From Halosimplex salinum (GTDB lineage Archaea > Halobacteriota > Halobacteria > Halobacteriales > Haloarculaceae): 64,000 nt of DNA. Position 1 is the first letter of the stretch; each line of letters starts with the position of its first letter. The stretch spans positions 372,001-436,000 of the forward strand of contig NZ_QWGG01000001.1 in assembly GCF_003730195.1 (NCBI RefSeq), in the 5' to 3' direction. Under the pieces are notes generated by a model. The model was not told the DNA's origin. It was given only the letters and a program-made list of their open reading frames with translations, and searched no databases. Both the position numbers and the translations under genes were made by a program. Of the stretch, positions 42,891-51,830 are shown piece by piece.

Positions 42891-44527
42891 TGGTCGAGTT
42901 TCCTCCTGAAGTAGATCCGCGATGCGACGCCGACCGCGTAGAAGCTCATGACGACGAGCAAGAGGACGAGCGCCGTGCCCCACGCGAAGTCGAGGTTCTC
43001 CCCGAGCCCGGCGCCGATGACCGCGAACAGCTGGTAGGGGAGCGCGCTCGAGGACTGGACGAGGTTCACGTCCGGCACCGCCACGAAGGGGAACGCCGAC
43101 GTGAACCGGAAGCCGCCCTGTATCACCCCGGCGACCTCCGCGGGGAAGGGGTCGCTCGTGGTGACGAGCAGGATGGGCGCCGTCTCACCGGCGATGCGGC
43201 CGATGCCGAGGATGATGCCGGTGATGACGCCCGGGAGGGACGCCGGGAGGACGACGCTCTTGATGGTCTCCCACTTCGAGACGCCCAGCGCCGCGCTGGC
43301 GTCCCGGTACTCGTCGGGGACGCTCTTGAGCGACTCGCGACTGGTGATGACGACCAGCGGCAGGAGCATGAACCCGAGGACGAGTTGCCCGGCGAGGAGG
43401 GAGTTCGTGTTGCCGAGTCGCGGGACGAAGAAGGCCAGTCCGAACAGGCCGTAGACGATGCTGGGCGTGCTCCAGAGGCCGTTGGTCGATATCTCGACGA
43501 GGGAGGTGAACCGCCCCTCGTCGGCGTACTCCGTGAGGAAGAGGGCGGCGCCGACGCCGAGCGGGACGGCGAGGGCCACTGCGCCGACGACGAGCCAGAC
43601 GGTGCCGACGATGGCGGGGAGGATCCCGTCGATCCCCGAACCGACCGTGGTGTACCCCTCCATGACGAACGGCCAGTAGAACCAGACGATCGGTCCTTCG
43701 AGGATAACCCACGTGTCGACCAGCGGCGGATTGAACCACGTCCACGGGCCCCAGAAGAGGCCGTACTTGATGCCCTCGGTCATCGGGCCGAACCCGCGGA
43801 CGGCGATGAACCCGACGACCGAGACCAGCAGCGCGAGCATGCCGGCCGCGTTCGTCCCGACGAGGACGTAGGCGCCGGTCTGTCGGCCCTGCGGTCCGAA
43901 GCCGCCGTAGACGCGGGCGGCCGTCCACGCGCCGACGAGGCCGGCGAACAGCGCGATCACCGGGACGCCGACCGCGCCGGTCAGGACGACCGAGAAGTTC
44001 TCGGGGCCCCACCGCCAGCCCGGTCCGACGAGTCCCGTGACGACGACGAGTCCGGAGAGGAGCACGAACAGGCCGGCCGAGAGAGTGACGCCGAGGTCCT
44101 CGCGTGCGACCAGCGCGACTGCCGCGCCGACGCCGCCCGTCAGCAGGGCGACGACAGGCCAGGCCGTCGAGAGGCCGAGCGTCTGCGCGCCGACGAGGCC
44201 GCCCACCGCGAACCAGAGCGCGCCGACGAAGACGGCGGAGGCGAGTCCGCCCGTGTGGCCGGGCTCGGTCTCGAAGAGCCCGCCGTAGGACGCGGCGCCG
44301 AGGACGACGACGCCCGTTCCGACGACGGTCAGGGCAGCTCCCAGCAGCGTCGAGACGGTCGTCCCGGCGACGGGCGTGTCGGCGGGCAGGTACTGGAAGA
44401 GAGCGAGCAGTCCGACCGTGAACGACGCGAACGACAGCGCGACCAATCCGCCGCTGACCAGTTCGCGCGTCGACGAGTCGCCAGAGACGAGCGTGTCGGT
44501 CGAACTCCGCTCCGTGTCGAAACTCAT
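42887..44527 (-). CDS. pstA: Phosphate ABC transporter permease PstA with extended N-terminal membrane region
   Basis: 546 residues, about 250 longer than bacterial PstA. The C-terminal half (from about residue 300) is the normal permease, with [16 protein letters not shown], the EAA-type loop [20 protein letters not shown] and [20 protein letters not shown]. The N-terminal half adds about six hydrophobic helices of unknown role. It overlaps pstC and pstB by 4 nt at each end. Confidence 0.92.
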   Translation of the reverse strand: MSFDTERSSTDTLVSGDSSTRELVSGGLVALSFASFTVGLLALFQYLPADTPVAGTTVSTLLGAALTVVGTGVVVLGAASYGGLFETEPGHTGGLASAVFVGALWFAVGGLVGAQTLGLSTAWPVVALLTGGVGAAVALVAREDLGVTLSAGLFVLLSGLVVVTGLVGPGWRWGPENFSVVLTGAVGVPVIALFAGLVGAWTAARVYGGFGPQGRQTGAYVLVGTNAAGMLALLVSVVGFIAVRGFGPMTEGIKYGLFWGPWTWFNPPLVDTWVILEGPIVWFYWPFVMEGYTTVGSGIDGILPAIVGTVWLVVGAVALAVPLGVGAALFLTEYADEGRFTSLVEISTNGLWSTPSIVYGLFGLAFFVPRLGNTNSLLAGQLVLGFMLLPLVVITSRESLKSVPDEYRDASAALGVSKWETIKSVVLPASLPGVITGIILGIGRIAGETAPILLVTTSDPFPAEVAGVIQGGFRFTSAFPFVAVPDVNLVQSSSALPYQLFAVIGAGLGENLDFAWGTALVLLLVVMSFYAVGVASRIYFRRKLDQ

Positions 44528-45567
44528 TGCTCACCACCCAGTCGCTGTCGCATCCGCCGTTCGATGAGCTGTGAGCCGATGCTGAAGCCCATGACCGTGA
44601 CGAACAGGACGACGCCGGCGGCGAACAGCGCGGAGAACTGGAGGCCGCTCGCGGCCCCGTACTGGCTGGCGATGAGGCTCGTCAGGGTGATCGTGTTGCC
44701 GAACACGTCCATCAGCGGGTCGGGCAGGTTCGTGACGTTCCCGAGGATGACCGTCGCGGCCATGGTCTCGCCGACCGCGCGACCGACGCCGAGGAGGACG
44801 GCGGCCGAGATGCCCGAGAACGCGGCCGGGAGGGTGACGCTCGTGGTCGTCTGCCAGTCGGTGGCACCGAGGGCGCCCGCGCCGTTCTTCATCGCGTCGG
44901 GGACGCTCGCGATGGCGTCCTCGGCGACGGAGACGACCGTCGGGAGCGCCATGATGCCGATGACGAGGCCGGTCACGAAGAGGCTCCCGTAGTCGGGGAG
45001 GCTCAGTTCGCCCTGCATGAACGGGTTGATCAGGGTGTAGCCGATGAACCCGTAGACGATGGAAGGGATGCCCGCCAGCATCTCGACGGCGGGCTTCACT
45101 ATCTCCCGGGCCCACCCGGGCGCGATCTCGCTGATGAAGACGGCGCCGGCGACGCCCAGCGGCGCCGCGACGAGCGCCGCGATGATGGTGGTCACGAACG
45201 TCCCCCACATCATCGGGACGAGCGAGTAGGTGTTCGCGCTGGTGTCCCAGAACGGGTCCGAGCCGACGAGCAGGTACAGCCCCATCTCTCGGACGACCGG
45301 GACGGCGTTGACGAGCAGGTAGACGGTGATGAACGCGAGGATGAGGACCGTCGAAGTGGTCGTCACGAAGAGGAGAAAGCGAGCCGTGTTCTCCTCGTCG
45401 ACGACGTAGCTGCCGGCGACGAAGAGGGCGAACGCGACCGCGAGATAGCCAGTCAGGGCGGGGGCGACGAGAAAGGAGAGGATCGTCAGCGTCAGGAGGA
45501 CGGTCCCGATGCCGCCGACGATGCGCGAGTTTCTGTCGAGGCCGCCGAGTCGCGTCGCCACGCTCAT
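44524..45567 (-). CDS. pstC: Phosphate ABC transporter permease PstC
   Basis: 347 residues with about eight helices. The EAA-type loop is PDAMKNGAGALGATDWQTTT, followed by LPAAFSGISAAVLLGVGRAVGE, typical of PstC. PMMWGTFVTTIIAALVAAPLG marks the first core helices. It overlaps both neighbours by 4 nt, so the cluster is one operon. Confidence 0.94.
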   Translation of the reverse strand: MSVATRLGGLDRNSRIVGGIGTVLLTLTILSFLVAPALTGYLAVAFALFVAGSYVVDEENTARFLLFVTTTSTVLILAFITVYLLVNAVPVVREMGLYLLVGSDPFWDTSANTYSLVPMMWGTFVTTIIAALVAAPLGVAGAVFISEIAPGWAREIVKPAVEMLAGIPSIVYGFIGYTLINPFMQGELSLPDYGSLFVTGLVIGIMALPTVVSVAEDAIASVPDAMKNGAGALGATDWQTTTSVTLPAAFSGISAAVLLGVGRAVGETMAATVILGNVTNLPDPLMDVFGNTITLTSLIASQYGAASGLQFSALFAAGVVLFVTVMGFSIGSQLIERRMRQRLGGEQ

Positions 45568-46649
45568 GCTTCGGGCTCCGGCAACTTGTCGAACTCCGCT
45601 TGCTGGCGCTCCGCGGTCAGCTTCGAGTACCCCTCGGGGACGACGAAGTTCTGCTGCCCGAAGTCGCTGAGGATCATCCGCAGGAAGGCGGCCTCCTTCT
45701 TCGAGGTGCCCTGCCAGGTGTAACAGTAGAGGTCACGTGCGAGGGGGTAGGAGGGGTCGGAGAGGTTCTCGCCCGGCGTGTAGGTCGTCCCGTCGAACTC
45801 GAGTTCGATGGCGGGCACCGAGTCGTCGACGAACGCCAGCGCCATGTACGCGATGGCGTTGTTGGAGTTCGAGACGGTCGTCTTGACCTGCTGGTTCTGT
45901 CCCTTCCGGGAGTCGACGCCGTCCATCGCGGCGTCGGCACCCCCGAGCATGTTGGACCGGAACGCGGTGTCGGTCCCGGACCCCTCCGCTCGACCGACGG
46001 CCTGGATCTCCTTCTCGGGGCCGTCGTAGCCGTCGATCTCCGACCACTGGGTAATGTCGCCGGTGTAGATGCCGCGGACCTGTTCGGCGGTGAGTTTCGT
46101 GACGCCCGCCTCGTAGATCTCCCTGCTGACGATGATAGGCTGTGCGTCGACGGCGACGACGTGCTCGGTGAACTTCGAGAGTTCCTCCTCCGAGGCGTCG
46201 GGAAACTCGGCCGCGGCCGACGCGCTCGCGTTCCCGATGTCGATCTGCTCGTCGCGGAGTTTCTCCAGTCCGGTCCCGGAGTGGCTGAGACCGACCCGCA
46301 CTTCGAACGGCGGGTTGACGTCGCCGTCGGCCTCGAACCCGTACTTGCTGCCCCAGTAGTCGGCCAGTCGCATGTCCGTCTCGATGTCGTACTGGCCGGG
46401 GCCCCAGTACTCCCGGTCGGTCGGTTCGTAGTTCGAGGCCCAGTAGGAGGCCGCACCCTGGACGATCGGGAACAGCGTCGAGGACCCGCCCGCCTTGAGC
46501 AGATCCAGGTCCGAACCGCCGCCCCCGCCGTCCCCACCGCCGGCCTGACCCGGCGGTCTCGAACTCGTACTGATGCAACCACCCAGCGACGCGGCGACGC
46601 CCGTTGCGCCGACCAGCAGTTGTCGGCGGGTCACAGGTGTATCCCGCAT
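45564..46649 (-). CDS. pstS: Phosphate-binding lipoprotein PstS
   Basis: 361 residues. A Tat signal (TRRQLLVG) and lipobox LGGC precede a Gly-rich linker. The phosphate-binding fold shows LLKAGGSSTLFPIVQGAA (GSST phosphate loop), GLSHSGTGLEKL and GRAEGSGTDTAFRSNM. It captures phosphate at the cell surface for PstCAB. The TATA-like TATTTAG lies 26-32 nt before the ATG at 46649. First gene of the pst operon. Confidence 0.95.
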   Translation of the reverse strand: MRDTPVTRRQLLVGATGVAASLGGCISTSSRPPGQAGGGDGGGGGSDLDLLKAGGSSTLFPIVQGAASYWASNYEPTDREYWGPGQYDIETDMRLADYWGSKYGFEADGDVNPPFEVRVGLSHSGTGLEKLRDEQIDIGNASASAAAEFPDASEEELSKFTEHVVAVDAQPIIVSREIYEAGVTKLTAEQVRGIYTGDITQWSEIDGYDGPEKEIQAVGRAEGSGTDTAFRSNMLGGADAAMDGVDSRKGQNQQVKTTVSNSNNAIAYMALAFVDDSVPAIELEFDGTTYTPGENLSDPSYPLARDLYCYTWQGTSKKEAAFLRMILSDFGQQNFVVPEGYSKLTAERQQAEFDKLPEPEA

Positions 46650-47118
46650 TACCTCATGAGTGGCTCTAGATTAACTAAATACTCTACTATTATAGCTATA
46701 TAGACGTACATACTCATGCGTACCGTGAATGCGCAGTGTCGTCGGGGAGTAGGGAGACCTTACGGGAGTCGCGCCGCGGATCTGCTCCGTTACCGCGTTC
46801 CTGAGGGGCCAGACGGGTCTCTGCCCGCCGGGAGATCGAGACGCCGACGATCCGTTCACGGATATCGCGGAATCTACCCGCGAAGTGACTGCTACCGGCC
46901 GGCCGTGAGTTCGGCCTGGGCGACCGAACCACCGGGCGATCCGACGACACTGACCGAATATATAGGCGTTAGTAGACGATCCGCGATCGTCGACCGGGGC
47001 GGAGAGACGGTCGCGGTCCCGTGTCCCTCGGCTCGATATATGTTGCAATATACCGGTACGTAGATGTAAATATATAGAAAGGGGTTGATTTATTGCTCAG
47101 TGCACGTGAACCCGAGAC
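46650..47118. promoter_or_regulatory. Divergent pstS / AbrB-PhoU regulatory region
   Basis: 469 bp with no credible gene. A/T-rich promoter blocks lie at both ends: 46667-46704 (TATTTAG and a TATAGCTATATAG stretch) for pstS, and 47066-47098 (GTAAATATATAG and TGATTTATTG) for the AbrB-PhoU gene. An imperfect palindrome TATATGTTGCAATATA (47037-47052) lies beside the latter. Phosphate-responsive control is expected, but no known site can be named. Confidence 0.6.
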
Positions 47119-48117
47119 ATGGAGACCAGAAAGGTCCAGGTCACGGGCGGATCGACGTACACGGTGTCTCTACCGAAGGACTGGGCGACGGAGAACGACG
47201 TGAGCGCGGGCAGCGTCGTCGAGTTCTACTCCGAGGAGGACGTCCTCCTGCTCTCGCCGAAGAGCGAGAACGAGCGCGAGGAGGGGTCGATCGACATCGA
47301 CGGGCTGGAGGGGGAACAGCTCACGCGCGCGGTCATGACGATGTACGTCAGCGGCTTCGACGTCATCAACTTCGAGGCGTCACGGGTCACCGCCGGCCAG
47401 CGGCGCACCATCAGGAACGCGACGCAGGGGCTCGTCGGCCTCGAGGTCATCGAGGAGACCGGCGAGCGCGTCGTCCTCCAGGATCTGCTCGACTCCTCGG
47501 AGCTGTCGGTCCACAACGCGATCACGCGGATGCGACTGGTCTCGATGACGATGCTCTCCGACGCGGTGACGGCGCTCCTGGAGAACGACGACGAACTCGC
47601 TCACGACGTGATCGAGCGCGACGACGACGTCGACCGCCTGTGGTACATGGTCTCGCGAGTGTTCCGGACGGTCCTGCGCAACCCCGCGTCCGCGACGGAG
47701 ATCGGGTTCCCGCGGGAGACCGTCTTCGACTACCAGTCGTCGGCCCGCCAGCTAGAGCGCATCGCCGACCACGCGACGAAGATCGCGACGATCGCCCTAG
47801 AGATCGGACCGGTCAACGAGTCCGTGGCCACGGCGCTGAGCGAGTTACAGGCCGCGGCGGTCACCGTCCCCGAGACAGCGATGGACGCCCTCCTCGAGGA
47901 CGACCCCGAAGAGGCCGTCGAACTCGCGACAGAAGCGCGAGCGGACCTGCCCGCGATCGACGACCGCGCCCGAGACGTGGACGTCGTCATCAGGAACCTC
48001 GACGACCCGGAACTCGCCCAGTCGCTCGGTCTCGTCGTCGACTCCCTGTCCCGGACCGCCGACTACGGCGGCAACATCGCCGAGAGCGCCCTCCAGAAAG
48101 CCGCACCCAGTCCGTAA
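47119..48117 (+). CDS. AbrB-PhoU phosphate-uptake regulator
   Basis: 332 residues. An N-terminal SpoVT-AbrB DNA-binding domain (KVQVTGGSTYTVSLPKDWA, about 1-48) is joined to a linker domain and PhoU-like helical bundles (LERDDDVD-like ERDDDVDRLWYMVSR and ARQLERIADHATKIATIA). This architecture is common in archaea beside pst operons and is thought to repress them when phosphate is ample. It is divergent from pstS. Confidence 0.88.
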   Translation: METRKVQVTGGSTYTVSLPKDWATENDVSAGSVVEFYSEEDVLLLSPKSENEREEGSIDIDGLEGEQLTRAVMTMYVSGFDVINFEASRVTAGQRRTIRNATQGLVGLEVIEETGERVVLQDLLDSSELSVHNAITRMRLVSMTMLSDAVTALLENDDELAHDVIERDDDVDRLWYMVSRVFRTVLRNPASATEIGFPRETVFDYQSSARQLERIADHATKIATIALEIGPVNESVATALSELQAAAVTVPETAMDALLEDDPEEAVELATEARADLPAIDDRARDVDVVIRNLDDPELAQSLGLVVDSLSRTADYGGNIAESALQKAAPSP

Positions 48118-48508
48118 CGTATCCACGAAGTGACCTGTCCCGACGTGCCGTCTCGTTCTCAGTGGAGTACTGATCGGCTCACTGTTCGACGGATTTGTAC
48201 GAGAAGAAAGCGGGGGATGGACGCCCCGCCGTGAGGTGGCAGTTCTTCGGTGTGGTGTGCGAGACGCGTCGGGGTGCGGGTGCTCGGTGGTGTGTTCGAT
48301 GGCGTGCCCCGGTGTGCTCGATGGCGTGCTCCGCCGAAGTGACCGTCGCACGCCATCCGCACCTCGCGACCGATGGACCAAAAACGTCGCTAAGAGCGAT
48401 ATAGCCCGCTACTGATCGCGGGGGAGCGCTATGTACCTCGGACGGGTTCACCGCGACGCGGAGACACTGCTGTCCGGGGCGGAGAACGGCGAGAAGTCGA
48501 GTACGACG
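48118..48508. other. 391-bp intergenic region with 22-bp tandem repeat
   Basis: No credible gene. GGTGTGTTCGATGGCGTGCC (start 48289) is repeated with two or three changes from 48311, giving a 22-bp tandem pair within a GTG-rich stretch (48250-48340). It separates the convergent AbrB-PhoU and S8e genes. Confidence 0.6.
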
Positions 48509-48880
48509 TTACTCGACGAGGACGGCGTTGATCTGACCGTCCTGGCCGGGTCGGGAGGTGACGCGGGCGCGCCCCTCGCTCGTGGCGATGATGGCGCCTT
48601 TCGTGACGATGTTTCGGCGCACGTAGTTGGGGTTCGAGGCGTTCTCCTCGACGTCTTCGATCTCGGCGGTGACGACCTCGTCGCCGTCCGCGACGCTCGC
48701 GGTGTCGACGGTGACGGCGCGGACCTTCTCCGTGTTGCCGCGGGCGTCGATCGTCTTGAGTTTCGCGTCGCCGAGACGGGTCTCCGTCGGCTCGGCCCCG
48801 AGTTCGTGTCGCTTCTTCTTGCGGAAGTCCCGGCGTCGACCGCCGGTCCGCTTGCGCGGGGAGCGTCCCTGGAACTTCAT
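48509..48880 (-). CDS. rps8e: 30S ribosomal protein S8e
   Basis: 123 residues. MKFQGRSPRKRTGGRRRDFR and KKRHELGAEPTETRLGD, then NPNYVRRNIVTKGAIIAT and VTSRPGQDGQINAVLVE, match archaeal S8e, which binds 16S rRNA. ATG 48880 is preferred over a start 30 nt upstream because the protein family begins here. A promoter-like TACTTCAA lies 23-30 nt before it on the opposite-strand reading. Confidence 0.95.
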   Translation of the reverse strand: MKFQGRSPRKRTGGRRRDFRKKKRHELGAEPTETRLGDAKLKTIDARGNTEKVRAVTVDTASVADGDEVVTAEIEDVEENASNPNYVRRNIVTKGAIIATSEGRARVTSRPGQDGQINAVLVE

Positions 48881-48986
48881 ACCTGACCACTGTCCCAGCG
48901 TGTACTTCAACCTCTCGACTCCCGGTCGTCGTCCGTCCGCCCCGCTCGAACCCGGCTTCGCCCGCTCGACCCGCGCTTCCCTCGAC

Positions 48987-49062
48987 CCGACCGCTCGTCA
49001 CCGACCGCTAGCCACCGACCGCTCGCCGCCGACCGCTAGCCACCGACCGCTCGTCGCCGACC
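48987..49062. repeat. 14-bp tandem minisatellite
   Basis: The unit CCGACCGCTMGYCR runs five times without interruption (48987-49056) plus a partial sixth, alternating between CTAGCCA and CTCGTCR forms. It lies in the divergent region between S8e and the DUF2240 gene, ending about 40 nt before the ATG at 49101. Confidence 0.85.
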
Positions 49063-49100
49063 GGCAACGTTACGTTCCGGGCCCCACCCATCGAGTCACG

Positions 49101-49550
49101 ATGAGCCTTCGTCGCGCCGTCGCCGTCCCCTTCCGGTCGAAGGGCCGCGAGCGCCTCTCGCAGAGCGAATTCGTCGTCGCGCTCTCGCTCGACCGCGACT
49201 GGTTCTCCCCAGAGCAGGCCAAGCGGCTGGTCGACGTCGCCGTCACCGAGGGACTGCTCGAACGCGACGACGACGAGGTCGCGCCGACCTTCGAACACCG
49301 CGAGCTGTCGGTCCCGGACGGGTTCGTCCCGGACGACAACGTGTTGCGCCAGCGGTCGAACTTCGAGCGGGCGCTGGACGCTATCGTGGAGTCGGGCGTC
49401 GACAAACAGACCGCGGTCGCCGAGGTCAACCAGCTCCAGGCCCACCTCGGCGTCACCGTCGAGGCCGCGGCGGTCGTCTACGCCCGCCGCGAGGGCGTCG
49501 ATATCGGTGACGTCGCCGACCGCGCGCGCGGCGAACTGGGTGAGAGCTGA
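49101..49550 (+). CDS. DUF2240 family protein
   Basis: 149 residues, acidic and helical, archaea-specific. Starts MSLRRAVAVPFRSKGRERLS, then SLDRDWFSPEQAKRLVDVAV, with a winged-helix feel, and ends in a helical GVTVEAAAVVYARREGVDI segment. No catalytic residues are evident. It overlaps the next gene by one base (TGATG). Confidence 0.75.
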   Translation: MSLRRAVAVPFRSKGRERLSQSEFVVALSLDRDWFSPEQAKRLVDVAVTEGLLERDDDEVAPTFEHRELSVPDGFVPDDNVLRQRSNFERALDAIVESGVDKQTAVAEVNQLQAHLGVTVEAAAVVYARREGVDIGDVADRARGELGES

Positions 49551-49912
49551 TGGTCGAAGACCGCGTCTCCGACGGCAAGCGCATCGCGCAACTCCTCTCC
49601 TCTGAGCTCTCCGGCCGCGACCGCGGCACGCTGGGTGACGTGACCGTCGTCGACGCCGACCCGGACGCCGAACCCTCGCCGGAAGGGACTGTCGCCTACG
49701 GCATCGCCTACCGAGACGAGCGCGTCGCGACGGTCCGGATCTACCCGGACGCGGCGACCATCTCCGTCGACCTCGCGGCCGAGACGGTCACGGCGGCCGT
49801 CCGCGGACCGGACCTGCGCGTCGTCGACGAGACGGACCTCCGGATCGAGTCGGGCGCGGCCGTCAAGCGGGCGGTCGACGCGCTGGTCGCCGGGCTCGCG
49901 GACTCCGAGTGA
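49550..49912 (+). CDS. Conserved haloarchaeal protein, unknown function
   Basis: 120 residues. DGKRIAQLLSSELSGRDRG is helical, followed by beta strands TVAYGIAYRDERVATVRIYP and the C-terminal helix GAAVKRAVDALVAGLADSE. It is coupled to the DUF2240 gene by TGATG, so the two proteins probably act together. No family role recognised. Confidence 0.65.
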   Translation: MVEDRVSDGKRIAQLLSSELSGRDRGTLGDVTVVDADPDAEPSPEGTVAYGIAYRDERVATVRIYPDAATISVDLAAETVTAAVRGPDLRVVDETDLRIESGAAVKRAVDALVAGLADSE

Positions 49913-49997
49913 GTCGACCGGGGTTCGTCGACCGGTAGAGACCGGCACGCGCTTCGAATCGACCGCTTTTTGGCCGAGAGGGGGCTAGTATCCGGCA

Positions 49998-50675
49998 ATG
50001 ACGGGTTCCGTAGACACGGTCCTGTTCGATCTCGACGACACGCTCTGTACGTACGAGCGCACCGCAGACGACATCCTCGAGATCGCCTTCGACCGAGTCG
50101 GCGTCGACCCATTCTTCGACGGCGCCGAGTACATCGGCCGACTGGGGGAGTTCTCCGACGCCGGCGACGACATCCGGGACACCCGACGGGCGGCGTTCGG
50201 GACGTTCGCGGACGAGGCCGGCCACGGCGAGGCCGTCGGCGAGGAGATCGCCGACATCTACACCGACGAGCGCGACCAGACAAACGTCGCGTTCCGCGAC
50301 GGCGCCGAGCGCGCGCTCGACGCCCTGGCTGAGGCCTACCGGATCGGCATGGTCACCAACGGCGACCCGTGGATGCAGTCCCAGAAGCTCGCCGGCCTCG
50401 GCATCGAGGACGAGTTCGAGGTGATCGTCCACGCCGGGCACGACGCGCCGTACAAGCCCGACCCCGAGCCGTTCCACGTCGCACTCGACGAACTCGGCGT
50501 CGAGGCCGACCGAGCGGTCCACGTCGGCAACTCGCTGGCTTCTGACGTGACCGGTGCGCACGCCGCCGGCGTCCGCTCGGTCTGGCTCGCCGACGGGGAC
50601 GGAACCGACCCCAACCCCGAACCCCATCACGTCGTCGAGTCCCTCCACGACCTGGTCGAGGAACCGTGGGCGTAG
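49998..50675 (+). CDS. HAD-family hydrolase, copy 1
   Basis: 225 residues. Motif I VLFDLDDTLCTYER, motif II IGMVTNGDPW, motif III Lys in HDAPYKPDPEPF and motif IV HVGNSLASDVTGAHAAG place it in the HAD group with a helical cap. The substrate is a small phosphate ester, not identifiable here. It has its own T-rich promoter element (49966-49972). It is a tandem paralogue of the next gene. Confidence 0.85.
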   Translation: MTGSVDTVLFDLDDTLCTYERTADDILEIAFDRVGVDPFFDGAEYIGRLGEFSDAGDDIRDTRRAAFGTFADEAGHGEAVGEEIADIYTDERDQTNVAFRDGAERALDALAEAYRIGMVTNGDPWMQSQKLAGLGIEDEFEVIVHAGHDAPYKPDPEPFHVALDELGVEADRAVHVGNSLASDVTGAHAAGVRSVWLADGDGTDPNPEPHHVVESLHDLVEEPWA

Positions 50676-50730
50676 GCGGTCTCGCGGCCGACCGGCACGC
50701 TTTTCTCCGACCCATGCGGCGCTCCCAGTG

Positions 50731-51423
50731 ATGTCCTCGGCGGTCACGACGGTCCTCTTCGACCTCGACGAGACGCTCTGTGACTACGTCCGTTCCAGCG
50801 CCGAACTGCTCGACGCGGCGTTCGAGGCGGCGGGTGTCGACCCGCTCTTCGACGTCGCGAGGTATCACGAGATCGCGGAACGCTACAGGGACGACGCCGA
50901 GGCGAAGGCCGAGCGGCGGGCGCGGTGTTTCGCGGACCTGGCCGAACGGGCGGGGCGCGACCGTTCGATCGGACGGGACGTGGCGAGCGTCTACGCCGAC
51001 CTTCGCGACCACGGGAACGTCTCGGCCTACGAGGGGGTCGGCGAGACGCTGACCGACCTCGGCGAGACGCACGCGCTCGGCGTCGTCACGAACGGCGAAC
51101 CCGCGATGCAGGACCCGAAGCTCGACGCTATCGACATCCGCGAGCGCTTCGACACGGTCGTCTACGCCGGCATCGACACGCCGGCCAAGCCGGCGACGGC
51201 CCCGTTCGAGCGGGCGCTCGCGGACCTCGACGCGACGCCCGCGGAGGCCGTCTTCGTCGGTAACTCGATCGAGACGGATATCACGGGTGCGAACCGCGCG
51301 GGGCTGACGTCGGTGTGGATCCCGCTGGACCGGGACGCGGGCGCGAGTCCCGAAACCGACCGCGAGCGGCCGGATCACCGCGTCGACGACGTGACTGCGC
51401 TCCGTGAGCGACCCTGGGAGTGA
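50731..51423 (+). CDS. HAD-family hydrolase, copy 2
   Basis: 230 residues. Motifs VLFDLDETLCDYVRSS, LGVVTNGEPAMQDPK, DTPAKPATAPFERAL and FVGNSIETDITGANRAG align throughout with the preceding gene, so the pair arose by duplication. A T-rich promoter element lies 25-33 nt before the ATG. The last 49 nt overlap the 3' end of the convergent membrane-protein gene. Confidence 0.85.
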   Translation: MSSAVTTVLFDLDETLCDYVRSSAELLDAAFEAAGVDPLFDVARYHEIAERYRDDAEAKAERRARCFADLAERAGRDRSIGRDVASVYADLRDHGNVSAYEGVGETLTDLGETHALGVVTNGEPAMQDPKLDAIDIRERFDTVVYAGIDTPAKPATAPFERALADLDATPAEAVFVGNSIETDITGANRAGLTSVWIPLDRDAGASPETDRERPDHRVDDVTALRERPWE

Positions 51424-51830
51424 GCCCAGAGCACCCAGCCTCCCGCCGCGACGAGGAGCGCGTCCCCGACGACGGAGAGTCCCGCCGTCCCGGCGAACAG
51501 CGCTCGGCCGCTCTCGACGCTCGCGACGTGGTCCGGGCTGTGAACGACGAAGTGCGCGAGGACTTCGAAGATCAGCCCGCCGACGCCACCGACGAAGACG
51601 AGCAGCGCGCCACGGCCGACGGCCCCGCGGACGGCGAGGCCGGCGCCGGCGACGGGGAGACCGAGCAACACGAGCAGCGCGTAGGCGATCTGCCAGTCGG
51701 GGTTCGGGACCGGGATCGAGACGTGTGCGACGGCGTGACTCCCCGTGAGAGCGAGGTGGGCACCGACAGCGCCCAGGACCGCGAGTCGCTGCCAGTCGCG
51801 TGCTTCGGACGCTCTCGGGTTCACGGTCAC
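51375..51830 (-). CDS. Four-helix membrane protein, unknown function
   Basis: 151 residues with four hydrophobic helices (about 15-35, 47-68, 75-98 and 115-135). The GTG at 51830 overlaps the stop of the upstream SDR gene (GTGA), supporting both the start and co-transcription. Its 3' end overlaps the convergent HAD gene by 49 nt. Confidence 0.65.
   Translation of the reverse strand: MTVNPRASEARDWQRLAVLGAVGAHLALTGSHAVAHVSIPVPNPDWQIAYALLVLLGLPVAGAGLAVRGAVGRGALLVFVGGVGGLIFEVLAHFVVHSPDHVASVESGRALFAGTAGLSVVGDALLVAAGGWVLWAHSQGRSRSAVTSSTR

Noticed and set aside
46716-47063. 115-codon open frame on the plus strand
   Set aside because: Arg/Ser-rich, unlike the acidic proteins here, and it lies across the promoter region of pstS and its regulator.
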